A stretch of 64,000 bases of DNA from Cephalotus follicularis (Eukaryota > Streptophyta > Magnoliopsida > Oxalidales > Cephalotaceae): the NCBI GenBank assembly GCA_001972305.1, contig BDDD01005853.1, positions 1 through 64,000 of the forward strand. The letters are read 5' to 3'. Every line of letters starts with the position of its first letter. Positions within the stretch are counted from its first letter, which is position 1. The notes under the pieces were generated by a model. The model saw only the letters and a program-made list of their open reading frames with translations, was not told the origin of the DNA and searched no databases. The translations under genes and the position numbers were made by a program. Of this stretch, positions 1-14,700 are shown piece by piece.

Positions 1-91
1 TTTTTAATTATTCCGCTAAATTGTAAATGAATGTTACTGTTCGTAGCGCGTCAAACCTCGAGGGTTGTCCCTTGGGTTTTGGGGCGTTACA
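1..91 (+). repeat. 3' end of the 5' LTR of element C
   Basis: The LTR ends GTTACA at 91, the inverted counterpart of the TGTAA start of the LTR at 2693. The upstream part lies outside the window. Confidence 0.65.
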
Positions 92-95
92 GACT

Positions 96-109
96 TGGTA
101 TCAGAGCCA
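96..109 (+). other. Primer-binding site, initiator-Met tRNA
   Basis: TGGTATCAGAGCCA is the complement of the 3' end of plant initiator methionine tRNA. It lies 4 nt after the LTR end, the usual position for minus-strand priming in many plant gypsy and copia elements. Confidence 0.85.
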
Positions 110-609
110 AGGTTCTCCTATTCTGGATACCCCAGTAAGGAGTCCTTGGCTTATAAAGTTACTGCATGCGGACAAACGAGTGGATATTAACCTTTTGAAG
201 TTATACAAATGCGAAATTAGACGGCCGTCGAAATGGAACTGCACGAGGAGTTAGAACCGAGACGTCGAATGGACGTGCTCGAACTTTGAGAGATGCAGAA
301 GAAGTGGATGTTACCCAAGAAAAGATAGCGAGGTCCATGACGTATGAAATGGACAAGTGACTGATTTAATGAACTGGAATGGATAAGTGACTGATTTAAA
401 TGATTGATTGAGAGAATGGTTTAATAGATACTAAGCTAGAACCCTCGGGACTAGCTAAGGAATAATTGGGTAAATGATTGATTGCATAATGGATTGAAGG
501 AATGAAGGACTGAATGTACAACTGCATAATGAATGATTGAAAGTAGGACTGTGTGAATGATTGAATGATTGATTGGACAGATAAGTGAATGAATGACTGA
601 TTTAAAAGG

Positions 610-740
610 GATGCGGTTGACTACTTGTATATATTCTGGTATGGGACAGTATATATATGTTTAGTCAACCACTAGATGTTAACTATTTATGTATATGTTG
701 GTATGGGACGACATATATGTACCTAGTCAGCTTCTAGATT
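610..740. repeat. Two tandem hairpin-forming units in the element C leader
   Basis: Two related units of about 62 nt (about 613-675 and 676-740) share the core TGGTATGGGAC. The first starts GGTTGACTA and ends TAGTCAACC, so it can fold into a stem. The second is a mutated version (GTTAACTA ... TAGTCAGC). Function unknown. Confidence 0.5.
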
Positions 741-1026
741 CCCGATAGAATGCTAAGATAGTGGAATGTGACTGAATGGACTAAGAATGAATGGATTACG
801 ATTGAATGGACCGTTATTGAATGGATTGTGAATAAATGAATTGAATGGTTACGGATTGTATGATCACGGAATGATTATGGAAGGATGGGCTATTGCACGT
901 AATGCGTGTGAGGATTGAGACAGGAAGATGTGACCTTTGATGTGCCAGAGTAGTCTCTGTTCCAGCCTTGGAACGCTAACCGAACCAAATAATATCCAGA
1001 CTGGCAACTATTAAGACAAGGTCATA

Positions 1027-1725
1027 ATGTTACCTGGCACATGTTGGCGATGGCAGGAGATATGGACACCAAAGTTGGTGGTGCTCCGGGATGTGTTTCC
1101 GGAGGAATTAACACCGTTACCTCCTGAGAAGGCCATGGAATGTTCTAATGATAATCTGCCAGAGACAACACCTATATCGAGAGCTCCATATCGAATGACA
1201 CCCCCTAAATTGAAGGAACTAAATGTGCGATTGTTGGAGCTACTCGATAAGGATTTCATGGGACCGAGTGTTTTCCTAGGTAGAGCACCGGTCTTGATTG
1301 TTAAAAATGAGGGATGGATCGTTGCGAATGGGCACTGATTTCCAGCAGCCCAATAAAATGACTGTTAAGAATCGACGTTCGCTACTGCATAACGATGAGT
1401 CATTTGATTGACTGAGAGTATCAACGGTGTTTTCTGAGCTGGATCTGAGAGCCGGATGTCATCAGCTCAGAATCCAGAGGGAAGATATTCTGAAGACGGT
1501 CTTTAGATCATGATATGGACATTATGAAATTGTAATAATGTCGTTCGGGGTGACCAATGCCCTGCTACATTTATGAGTTTGATGAATCAAGTGTGAAATC
1601 CATATCATGATTGCTTTATTGCAATCCTTATTGATGATATCCTGGCGTACTCCAAGATAATAATGAAAGAGCACGGAGAACATCTACGCTTGGCATTGCA
1701 AACTGTTAAAGATCACCGGTTATAT
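1027..1725 (+). pseudogene. Reverse transcriptase remnant of element C
   Basis: A short open stretch (1027-1338) encodes DVFPEEL, PISRAPYRM and a LLDKDF segment, which match the N-terminal approach to a gypsy reverse transcriptase. Beyond it, in shifting frames, the finger and palm regions can be followed: a sequence like SELDLRAGCHQLRI near 1435-1475, and LIDDILAYS near 1627-1655, the YxDD-box region with its catalytic aspartates. Many stops and indels separate these pieces, so no RT can be made. Confidence 0.75.
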
Positions 1726-1986
1726 GAATGAAAATGCTGGATTGGCAGACGTAGCCTTTTGGGGATATATCATATCCAGTGCCGGATTGTCTTAACTTAC
1801 GAGATCGATGCCTACCCTGGAAGGTAAAGTATATACCGTGAATCAGAGTAGTACCATGGGAAGCGTCTTGGTTCACCAAGAACAACGATTAACCTGAATG
1901 TTACATGAATAATTGCCGATCGCTTCTCTAGAAGTGCTCTTCTCCTTGCGATCAAAACCATCTACTCTTTTGAACGAATAGTAGCC

Positions 1987-2165
1987 TTGTACATTGTAGA
2001 GAATATAAGACTTCACGGAGTACCGAACTACGTAATGTATGATAGGGACCCTCGTTATTACGTCCCGATTCTGAGACAATTTCAAGCAATTCTCGGTACT
2101 CGGCAGTATTCCAACACCGTTTTCCATCCCCATGCTGATAATCAGTCTGAAAGAACCCCATTTTA
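1987..2165 (+). pseudogene. Integrase core remnant of element C
   Basis: The translated segment contains LHGVPNYVMYDRDPRY followed by TVFHPHADNQSERT, the second catalytic Asp region and the catalytic Glu region of a gypsy integrase (usual form SDRDPRF ... FHPQTDGQSERT). The zinc-finger N-terminus and the C-terminal part, where chromoviruses carry a chromodomain, are not visible. Confidence 0.75.
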
Positions 2166-2692
2166 TTAACTCAAAATGGGTGAACGGAGTCTTTTGGGAC
2201 AAAGGTTGGCACCAAAAACTATAAATATGGGCAAAATTGATGAAATTTTGGCGATGAGTCGGTCGCGGACCCACATTTTCAAAAATCAATAAATGAATGT
2301 AATGTATTGTATTGATGAAATGGTAATGGAAAGTGACAGAATTGTTGTGAATCTTATGGTTATAAGCCGAATGGCCCTGCACATGAGGCGAATGATTGAA
2401 AATGTATTGTTATAAAGTGTATGACCAAGGACTGTACCGTTACTGAATTGTATGTCTGGACGGCGTACGTGGTTAACTTTTTTTGCTGGCGCGTTACAGT
2501 GTACGAATTAGTTAGCCTCCAGACGATCATCAGAGGAATGAATCGAAATAACATGAAAGTGTATTGTTAATGTTACAGTAATGTCATAAAAGTGAAAGCG
2601 CAGTGGAAGCGTGGAAATGATGTAACGGTGATGTATCCTCACCTGTTTTACCCTAGAATCTCGAGACGAGATTCTTCTAAGGGGGGGAGGAT

Positions 2693-3350
2693 TGTAATAC
2701 CCGGAATTTTATAAATAATTAAAGGATGAAAATTTAGAGCCAAAATGTATAGGGGTAGAAATTGAATTAATAATGGACTGTGCTTGAAATATTTTTATGA
2801 TATTGGGCCAATTTATATAAATGGTGTTAATATTGTTATTGGATTTACAAAGGAAAAAAGTATTTGGGCCAAGTGGTGTTAATGATATTGGGTCAATTAT
2901 TAAGAAAAATAAATATTGAATTTTGGGGCTTGAGAATTGTTTTGGACTAAAAGAGGAGTGGGAGTGTCGGGCTGACAATCGGCCCAATTTTATAAGGAAA
3001 TCTGTGGAATGGTGTAGGGGATTCTAGAGCATTCCATGGCTGTCTATATAAGGGGGAATATGGACAGTGGGGGGGCTGCTGGTAAATTGAGAGAGAATGA
3101 AGTAATAAGAGTGGTGCTCTCTGGAGACAAAGGAGGAATTGAAGCTGTGGAGCAGAGCAAAGGAAAGCAATGAAGGAAGGATGCATAGTGAAGACAAGGA
3201 AGGGTGCTGTGAGTTCTCGGAATCCAGGTAGGTTTCTATCACCTACTCAGTGTTTATGCTTTACCGTGAAGATCGTATACTATGTTATATTGTGCCGGAT
3301 GAATGAGTGTAAGAATGTATTGAGATTGATAGCCCTCTGAGCATAGTATA
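2693..3350 (+). repeat. 3' LTR of element C, 5' portion
   Basis: The LTR starts TGTAATACCCGGAATT directly after a purine-rich tract. About 640 nt of it reappear in reverse orientation at 5480-6124 (for example the ATTTGGGCC and GGCCCAATTTTATAAGG segments), so it is a repeat family and not unique sequence. The 3' boundary is unclear because the sequence runs into the CATG-rich minisatellite, which may belong to this LTR. Confidence 0.7.
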
Positions 3351-3374
3351 CTGAGTGTTTATGCGCTGCCAAAT

Positions 3375-5270
3375 GTGGGAAATGATTGTCTATGTGTGAT
3401 GCCGAGATGCCTAGCGTTTAAGCGCGCCATACCCAATGTGGGCATATTATCCATGTGCCAAAGGTGTGCTCTACTGCCCAGGCATACTCCAGAAATGGCG
3501 TGCGTGCCATGCCTAGCGTTCCTCTGCACGCACACATCCGAACTTGCCGTCCTCTACCACGCAACGGCGCCGAACTTACCAGTGCATGCATCCTAAGCAT
3601 GCGATGGTATGCGCCCCATTGCGTCATCGTGCTGAGGAATCTAAGTGCCGAGATGGCACCGAGCATTCCTCTACCCTGCGTCAGAGGAGACAATGGCGCC
3701 GAGCTCGTCCTCTGTCTCCTTTGCCCTGCGCACAACGCCTGCGTTCTCCTCTACCATGCGCACGACGCACGCGTTGTTTCTCTGCCATGCGTCCGAGAAG
3801 GCGCTAGTACCGAGCGCCATGGTTGCCATGCAGGTGTCCCCCTTGCCATGCGTCTCGAGCATGCGCCAGGAGCCGAGCACGCACTCTGGATACTCGACGT
3901 CCTCTGCTCTACATGAATCACACATGAACCTTTCTCTGCCATGCTTGGTACAGTGCCGTGGATGACCCACCATGCGTCCTGAGCATGGTACGGCGCCGAG
4001 GATGTGCATGCTCCAAGGACACGTCAGTGCAGCGCGCCACAGCCACTGGACCATGCATGCGTCAGAGGACACGAGGACGCACCATGCAATGTCATGCTGA
4101 GCTTTCCCCTGCCTTGTATACCATGAGTGCACCAGTGTAGTGCCACTGTCTACATGAGTACGCCCGAGCATCCAACGCCACACTGAGCCCTTCCTTGGCG
4201 AATGTCGTGGTGCCACCATAACTCCCTTTTGTTCCCTGCATGCATCTCTCCGCTGTGCCATGCGTCCAGTGGATGCCAAGATGCCGAGGAGCCATCCTCT
4301 GCGTGCGTCCCGTTCACCGCATGCACCCAAGGAGACATGACCATGGAGCAATGCCGAGGAGCCATCCTCTGCGTGCGTCCCGTTCACCGCATGCACCAGC
4401 ACGCGTTGCAAGCTCGGCTCAGGGCAGAGGAGACACAGGCGTGGCAACAATGGTGCCCTACACTGGCTCGTGGCGTTGGAGGCCATGGTCTGTACCTCGG
4501 GCGTATGCAATGGACGGTAAAGAGCTTGGCACTGGCATCCCTGGCACCTCGGGCGTGCACGCAGGGGACAGGGGAAAGCTCAGCCTTGGCGCCCTCTGTC
4601 TTGCAGGGGATAGAACGCATGGTAGAGGACAATGGTGTCCTCCACACATGGCTTTCCCGGGAGTTGCAGAGGACAACAATGGCTTGTCGCATGGTAGAGG
4701 AGGACTCTGGCGCCTTGGATATATGGCGCATCGTACCTCGGCACGTGGTACTGGTACAGCCCTCGCCTGTGTCCTCGGGCATTAGTGCTGGTGAGTCCTT
4801 GGCATGCGTCCCCGGACGCCCAACAGTGAGCAGTGGAGCTCGGCGCATGGAGGCATGTATGGTATATTGGCACCCTCGGCGCCAGCGCTGGATGGCCATG
4901 GCTGGCACATTCACCCTGGGAACCTCGGAAAGCATGGTACAATGGAATACCATAACTGGGTCCTCGGCGCATGGCACAGGGGCGTCCTCGGGTGCATGAC
5001 GTGTTGAGCGTCTTCTAAGCATGCTCCAACTATGGCAGAGGAGAACTTACCATGCAGTGCATGCTCCTCAGATGCATGGATGGAGGAACGCATCCTCGGC
5101 GCATGCATGGCGGGGCGCATCCTTAGCGCATGGGTGGCAGAGGAGATCCCAGCACCATGGCAGAGAAGAGCTTGGTTCCTTTGTATGCTCGGACACGAAC
5201 ATTGGAGTCCATGGTGCATGGCTTCTTTGGCATATAGGCAGTGGGCGTTACCTTACGTAAACTAGATGTA
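3375..5270. repeat. CATG-rich degenerate minisatellite between inverted LTRs
   Basis: About 1.9 kb of GC-rich sequence is built from short words such as CCATGCGTC, GAGCATGC, GCGCATGG and GCCGAGGA. The left half is mainly of the CCATGCG type and the right half mainly of the reverse complement GCGCATGG/GGTAGAGGA type. A 47-nt block at 4281-4327 recurs exactly at 4351-4397, a period of 70 nt. The sequence is open in several frames on both strands, but these translations are repetitive and of biased composition. I see no gene here. Confidence 0.7.
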
Positions 5271-5479
5271 TGGTACTAGAGGACTCAGCGCATGTCATGA
5301 CACATCACTCTAATATATCATATTTGGCTCACGGGTCTAACAGTTGGGCACATGACATAGTAGGCTAGGAAGCTCTGCTCAGCACGCTCGACACATGGGA
5401 GGCATGCTCCGTGCGTAAGTCACATGCTTAGGATACTATAATATATATAAGTATGATGCTTACCCATTTGTAGAGGAAC

Positions 5480-6124
5480 ATGAACGCCATCGGAGTCATC
5501 TTAACATTCATCTATCACTAGCCTAAGCATTCATCATTCATACATTCATCACTAATATAACATTTGTAACAATACACAGTAGAAATGGAAGCACTGAGTA
5601 GGAGATAGATCCTACCTCAAATCCGACGAGGTTGTTGCACAGTCCCCTTTTGCTTAGCTCCTCTTATTCCATTGCTTCTTCTTCATTTGCTCACAGGGTC
5701 GTTCCTTTCTTGCCTCTTCCTTTCCAAAACAGCAGCAGCCTTCTCACTCCCTCATCTTCTCTATTTATAGACACCTATGGAATTCTCTAGAATTCACCAC
5801 ACCATTCCACAGATTTCCTTATAAAATTGGGCCGATGGTCAGCCCGACACTCTCACTCCTCTTTTAGTCCAATAACAATTCTCAAGCCCCAATATTCAAT
5901 ATTTATTTTTCTTAATAATTGGCCCAATATCATTAACACCACTTGGGCCCAAATACTTTTTCCTTTGTAAATCCAATAACAATATTAACACCATTTATAT
6001 AAATTGGCCCAATATCATAAACATATTTCAAGGCACAATCCATTATTAATTCAATTTCTACCCTTATACATTTTGGGCCTAAATTTTTATCCTTTAATTA
6101 TTTATAAAATTCCGGGTATTACAC
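5480..6124 (-). repeat. Second LTR of the element C family, inverted
   Basis: Read on the minus strand from 6124, this begins TGTAATACCCGGAATT and follows the LTR at 2693 for about 640 nt, including the TATATAAG/TATTTATAG stretch and CCTACTCAGTG. No internal element is attached on its outer side (6125 onward), so it is a solo or truncated LTR placed tail to tail with the 3' LTR of element C. Confidence 0.75.
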
Positions 6125-9107
<2,983 letters not shown>

Positions 9108-9735
9108 CATGCCTCTTTCTTTTGGTGTAAGAGGCTACCAAACAAACAGTGTCAATAGTGTTCTATCAGACATGAAACTACATACGGGAGAATACTCTCT
9201 ACTCCATCATATAGATGTGTCTAACTAGATACCATTTTGGAAGCAGGTTTCTAGTTCAAAAAGTTCATGAAATGTCATAAAATAAGAAGTTGTTTTGTTG
9301 GCAGGGGATATTTTTTAAAGTTATAAATTTATAATATCGAGGTGGAGAGAGATGAGAAGCATTGAAACTGTAGTACAATATTTTGCTTTCGTTTCTGTAT
9401 TTCTGTTCACAATATTGTATTAGTTTTTTTTTTGTGTTTTTTTGCAATAAAATTTTCTCTGTGATGTTTTCACAAAGTGGTTTTGTGTGTTTTTTTAAAA
9501 TACTCCTATGGTTTCCATATAACCTTAATTATCTATATAATATAATACATAGATTATCAAATTTCTTCTATGCTAAATTTAATTTAGAAAAATTCTCAAT
9601 ATTAATCATCCAAACACATTCTTCACAACTTTCTAATTAAAAACTAACCCCCTGTTACACTCCCCTCCTCCTACGCTTTTTATTTCATTACATTGTTGTT
9701 CTCTGTTTTTTGTTTTTTAAGGTTTTAAATTTTCA
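9108..9735 (+). other. 3' UTR and downstream flank of the RABA gene
   Basis: No coding signal. AATAAAATTTTC near 9446 is a plausible polyadenylation signal for the gene ending at 9107. The remainder is AT-rich. Confidence 0.35.
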
Positions 9736-10085
9736 TTGCAAACAAGCTGCTATAATGGACAGAAACATCAACAATTCTCCAGAGTATTGGTTATTGGCAT
9801 GGTGTTCCCAGTTAATTATATTAATGACTGTGACAGCTTTAGTTGAAAAGAAGAGGCTAAGGACTGTTAAAGAGTTGGTTAAGCAAGGAAAACATATTGT
9901 CTATAGGCCCTAGGAGATGGGTTGGCTTGCAAGAGTACTTCTATGAACAAGTTCCCGATTCAATGAGAAGCTTAGGGTTATTGGAGTTGGGGGGTTGTTG
10001 ATTTCTCAAAGGAGGGTTGTTGGATTGGGAAAGACTTGAATAGTCGTTTGGACAATTTCTAGTGGTTGCTAGCAGCCTTAATTAA
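9736..10085 (+). pseudogene. NRT1/PTR (NPF) transporter gene fragment, broken
   Basis: Scattered pieces in different frames match the C-terminal third of plant NPF (nitrate/peptide) transporters: CKQAAIMDRNI near 9739-9771, like the KQGSTMDRSI loop; VTALVEKKRLRT near 9830-9865; VGLQEYFYEQVPDSMRSLG near 9921-9976, the most diagnostic match; and GCWIGKDLNSRLDNF followed by a stop and WLLAA near 10015-10080. Linking regions are deleted and there are stops and frame changes, so no transporter can be made. Intact NPF proteins have about 12 membrane segments and 550-600 residues. The assignment is from recognised family motifs, not from a search. Confidence 0.7.
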
Positions 10086-11694
10086 GTGGCTTAAATTTAT
10101 GCATTTATGTGTTCTTTTTGACAGGAGGTATACTCACTAAAAGTGCAAGGGTGGGTGGTTGTGACTGATTGCCCAGATGGTGATGGTAATGAGTTGGTGC
10201 CTTGAAATACTACAATCTTTTAAGAAAGTTAGCACAAGATTGTTTCTTGCTCCCAATATCTGTGTTATTTAGCAACTACATATAAATATATATCTGAGAG
10301 AGAAAGCAAGTTGGTATTTTCATGTGTAACATTGAGATTCTTTTAATTACATATATTTTATAATTCAAGTGTTATTCAGATATGAATTGTCATATATCTC
10401 CTAAAAAAATTTAATAAAATTATTGGACATATATAAGTAACATTTTTTGTGTGCCTGTGTGTATACATGCATATGACACATTTAGTTATTGGACTTATAA
10501 TTCATTTAGATTATGTAGGTTAATTTGTCAAACTTAAATTACATGTATGATTTACGTAAAGCATCTGATCCAATTATTGGATTTATAAAATATTAAGGGG
10601 AAATCACATTTTAATCCATCACAATTACATATAATCTCAATTTGTCAAACTTAAATTGCATGCATGATCTACGTAGAACATCAATTTTAATGGTTAGATT
10701 TATAAAATATTAAGTAAAAATCACATTTTAACCCAATCATATTTACATTTAATCTCAATTTGAATTTTTTTCATATATATTAAAATAATAACTTATTCAA
10801 TAAAATATATATGGATACCCAATTAATTTGAAAAATAACATGCACAATCTACATTGATAGAACATCATATTTAATTGTAGGATTTATGAAATATTAAGGA
10901 AAAATCTCATTTTGATCCCATCAAATTTACATTAAATCCCAATTTGACTACTCACATTTTAATTGTCATAATTTAGTTTTACACTTTTCATTTATTCCCA
11001 ATTTAACTTTACTATGTTCATTTTTTTCTCACTTATGTAAAAAAAAAAAAAAAAAAGTCACACCTTAAGATAAAAAAAAAACTATCAAATAATGCAATAT
11101 ATTATTGATTCTCAAAGAAAAACTGTAGATTTCATGAAAATTATCAATATTAATTAATCCGATAAACGAGTTTTTTTTAAATATTATTTTATAGTGTCTT
11201 TCCTCACATGTTTCTCTAATGTGATATACGTGTGTCCCATTATATATGAATTTCCCTTATAATTTAACAGTAAATAAAATTTTGTACAAAACCTGATTTT
11301 GTATTTATCCATTAGTTTTAGTTAATGAATGAGCTAAATTAGGAATAAATAAAAAATGGGTAGTTAATTAAGTAAGATAATTAAAATGTAAAAAATTAAA
11401 TTGAGATTTGATATAAATGCTATTAGAAATGTTACCTTAGATTTGGATGTCATCTAGCTTAAGAGGTAATGATCTTTAAGAAAAATGAGAGTTACTTTTG
11501 TTGTGTAACTCAATTTTTATTTTTATTTAAAAAAAAAAGCTCATTTATTATACGCACAAGAAGTTTTATAATTACTTTTGACTAGTAACAAAATTTTAAT
11601 TAATAACCACAATATTTTCTCGTACCTGTAAATTTCAACTTATATATGTGGGTGCCATGCATAGCACAGTGTTACATTGTGATCATATCACCAC
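10086..11694. other. AT-rich intergenic region upstream of the BELL gene
   Basis: No gene seen. It includes a degenerate tandem repeat (10515-10950), poly(A) near 11040 and the presumed distal promoter of the BELL gene. Confidence 0.4.
10515..10950. repeat. Three degenerate tandem units of about 120-150 bp
   Basis: Three successive units share the order: [71 protein letters not shown], then ATTTACATTTAATCTCAATT. Units start near 10528, 10646 and 10830. The third is the most diverged. No coding potential. The wording resembles other dispersed AT-rich repeats in this window. Confidence 0.6.

Positions 11695-11738
<44 letters not shown>
11695..11738. repeat. (CT)n(CA)n microsatellite in the BELL 5' leader
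   Basis: About 24 nt of CT repeats run straight into about 20 nt of CA repeats, ending 16 nt before the BELL start codon. Pyrimidine-rich CT tracts just upstream of start codons are common in plant 5' UTRs. Length variation is likely. Confidence 0.9.
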
Positions 11739-11754
11739 ACTCAAAGCTTCATTG

Positions 11755-14700
11755 ATGGCAGAAAATGTTTCCCATCTCCCTCAACAAAATAGAAGAGACA
11801 GGCTTAGAGTGGTCACCACTCAAAACCACAACCAATCAACACTACCATCTCACCAACAAACTTACATGAACATGAACTCATCATCACCACAAAATCTTGG
11901 AGACTGCAACTACCATGATCCCATTAATCACCAGGGTTTATCATTGTCTCTATCATTTCACCATGCTCGTCTAAATGATCGTCCTTTAGAGTTCAAAACC
12001 CAAAACTACGATTCCATTTTGAGAAACACTGTTCCTCTTAGTCCCTTCACTGGATACACATCCATATTGAAGAGGTCAAGGTTTTTGAAGCCTACACAGC
12101 AGATTTTGGAAGATTTTTGTGGCGTACATTGTGAAGCATTAATAGATCATGGATTGCACAGTTTATGTGAAAGTGAAGTTGTGAGAGAGACTATTGCATG
12201 TAGTGATAAAATGGAGCATCGATGGAAGAATTCAAGGTTGATGTTAATGTTAGATGAGGTATGTTTTTTCTTTTAGAATTTTCCTTTGCTGTCTGTTTGG
12301 TTACTAAGAAAATAGAAAAAGGTTATCATCTGTAATGTCTCTTATAAACGGTACAGATTCAAGCTCATCCAATGAATATTTTTTTAAAATAAATAAAAGA
12401 CAAATAATTATTTAGTATTTACATCACTACATGATGTACTTAATATACTTGAGAATTTTTTTATAAACTGTGAGTTATTTGGTATAAAATTTGATGAAAA
12501 TAAAAATAAAATTCACTCCTATGTAATGAAAAACAATCTCACAAGTATTTAAACCAAGTAAATGAACTATTTCACTACTCCAACTTGAAGAATACATGTA
12601 GCAAGGTTGAGGTAAATTTCACTTTTCATATAAATGATAGAGAAAATTGGAAATTGATACTTAGAATCAAGATGGAACTCATCAACAGTCAGTCATGAAG
12701 ATTTCCTTGTGTTCTTAATCTAAAACATTACATTTGCTTGATTGATACCTTCAAATTGTGAAATGTCACTTAAGCATATATAGAATTTTTGTTGTGAGGG
12801 TGCTTAATTAATTAAATTATTTGTTATTAACAAAGAGATATGAGCAGTGAAAGTGGTAGATAGATGCTTGTGATATCAACTGAGTTGAAAGGAACCCATG
12901 ATTTGATGGTTTCTGTAATTAAAAAAAAAAAAGATGACATGTCTTGTCAAATTAAATAATTTTACTGTTCATTTTTTTGCTTCTGTTGTTTTTCCATTTC
13001 TCTTTTTCTGTGTTGATATAGAATAAAGCGTTACATGGTTTGCTCTTCAAAATCATCATATTTCTCCTATTTTAGCCACTACCAAGTCAAGAAGTACAGT
13101 ATGCTTATGTGTCATATGGATTAGGTTGCAACTTTGAGGCATCACCAGCATTGTTTTGCTAATTAGTAACTGCACTGACAATATAAGAGCTTGTGGCCTC
13201 CTGACTTTGACTTTGGAGACTTGACCATGAGAAGGAGATATGGAGCAGCAGGGAGATTTTTTTAGGTTTAAATTCTTCCTAGATTATCCACACTTAAGGA
13301 ACAATTAAAAAAATTATTAAGACACATCATATTTTATTTTTTAATTTAATTTAATGATGATTTTAACAAAAAAAATTTAATGACAAAAGATTATATATAT
13401 CAAATGAATTTAACTATTATTCAAGATTAATTTTTATCTTTGATGTTATAACAATTAATTCTTGCAGGGATCTCTAAAATAAAATATATCTTTTAAAAAG
13501 AAATAAAGTATGTTTATAATACACCTTTTATCCATCAAAAATCTTTCTGCTTTAGCATACTGTACCCTGCTAACATGTTAAAGTATTATTATTAATCTGA
13601 CCAACCTTTTTTTAGGGAACATGATCCATTTAAATAACTGTTGATTATACACATAAAGTGATGATAATGTACCTGGTTCTTATTCAAGCTAAGCTCATAA
13701 AAACCACAGAGATACATTAGTCTATGCTACTTGAGAATACATAAAAGTATAATATGTGTCATATGTTTCACAATGATGATTTAGAACTGCAATTGTAGAT
13801 TATAATTGACTTTAATATTCTGGTTGGTATGTACTCCCTAAATCCAAAGGAATGTAGGATTGATGCTATCTAGAATCACCACTAACAAGCTAAACATCCT
13901 CAGATTCTGTCTTAATTTTGCTCTCTTCATCTCCATTAGGTGTATGGGAGACATAAGTTATATTGTCAACAGATGCAGTCAGTTGTAGCATCATTTGAAA
14001 CTGTTCCTGGCCTTGGAAATGCAGCTCCTTACATATCCTTTGTTGTCAAAGCCATTGCAAAGCATTTTAGCTGCTTGAAGAATTCCATTTTGGACCAAAT
14101 TCAGCTGACAGCCAAGAATCTTGGTGATGGAATTATTAGTGGTAAAGATAATACTCCCACTCTCACAGCTGAAGATTGCTTTCAAAGCCATAATTCTGCA
14201 CAAAACTTTAACTTTCTTCAACACCCTATTTGGCGATCTCAAAGAGGGCTTCCTGATCATGCCATAGCTGTGCTCAGGGGATGGCTCTTTGAACATTTCC
14301 TGCACCCGTAAATTTCATTCTCAAATCATTTTTATGACATATATCCTCAATATATAATGGAATGGTTGGGGTTTGTGTGTATTATTATTGCACGTTTATA
14401 CAATAAAATCTGTTCCGCTGCGTATGGCTGGTTCTTCCACTAGTTTATCTAATACATACCGCCGTTATCTGTTCGTGCAGTTATCCTACTGATTCGGAAA
14501 AGCAATTCTTGGCTCATCAGACAGGTCTATCAAAAACTCAGGTGAAGCTTTGCATTTTTTTTTTACACATTGTCATTGTGATCAAGTTTACACAGAGAGA
14601 TAGAACTTGAACATCATTTAGTACCCTCAAGCATTATACCTTAATTTGGGTTCTATTCAATGAAGTAATCCAGCATTGAAATTAATCACTCTTTGAACAG

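Larger units (their letters stand above)
1..2692 (+). mobile_element. Decayed Ty3/gypsy retrotransposon (element C), 5' LTR end plus internal region
   Basis: The window opens in the last 91 nt of an LTR, followed by a primer-binding site for initiator-Met tRNA. Recognisable but badly mutated pieces of reverse transcriptase (about 1027-1725) and integrase (about 1987-2165) follow in the normal gypsy order, then a purine tract (2678-2690) and an LTR starting TGTAATACCCGG at 2693. The internal region is only about 2.6 kb, so most of gag, protease, RNase H and the integrase C-terminus are deleted. The RT fragment resembles the chromovirus (Tekay/Del-like) branch; that lineage call rests on remembered family patterns and is tentative. 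From 110 to 1010 no protein homology is visible; the stretch is rich in degenerate TGAATGA/TGATTGA words. Confidence 0.8.

Noticed and set aside
3375..5260. Many overlapping ORFs up to 279 codons on both strands
   Set aside because: They lie in the CATG-rich minisatellite, overlap in up to six frames and have repetitive, Met/His/Cys/Arg-biased translations without any domain. They come from the repeat and not from genes.
2693..6124. A foldback or MULE-type DNA transposon with long terminal inverted repeats
   Set aside because: A polypurine tract directly before 2693 and the gypsy internal region upstream identify an LTR. The flanks (GGATT before 2693, CATAA after 6124) show no target duplication.
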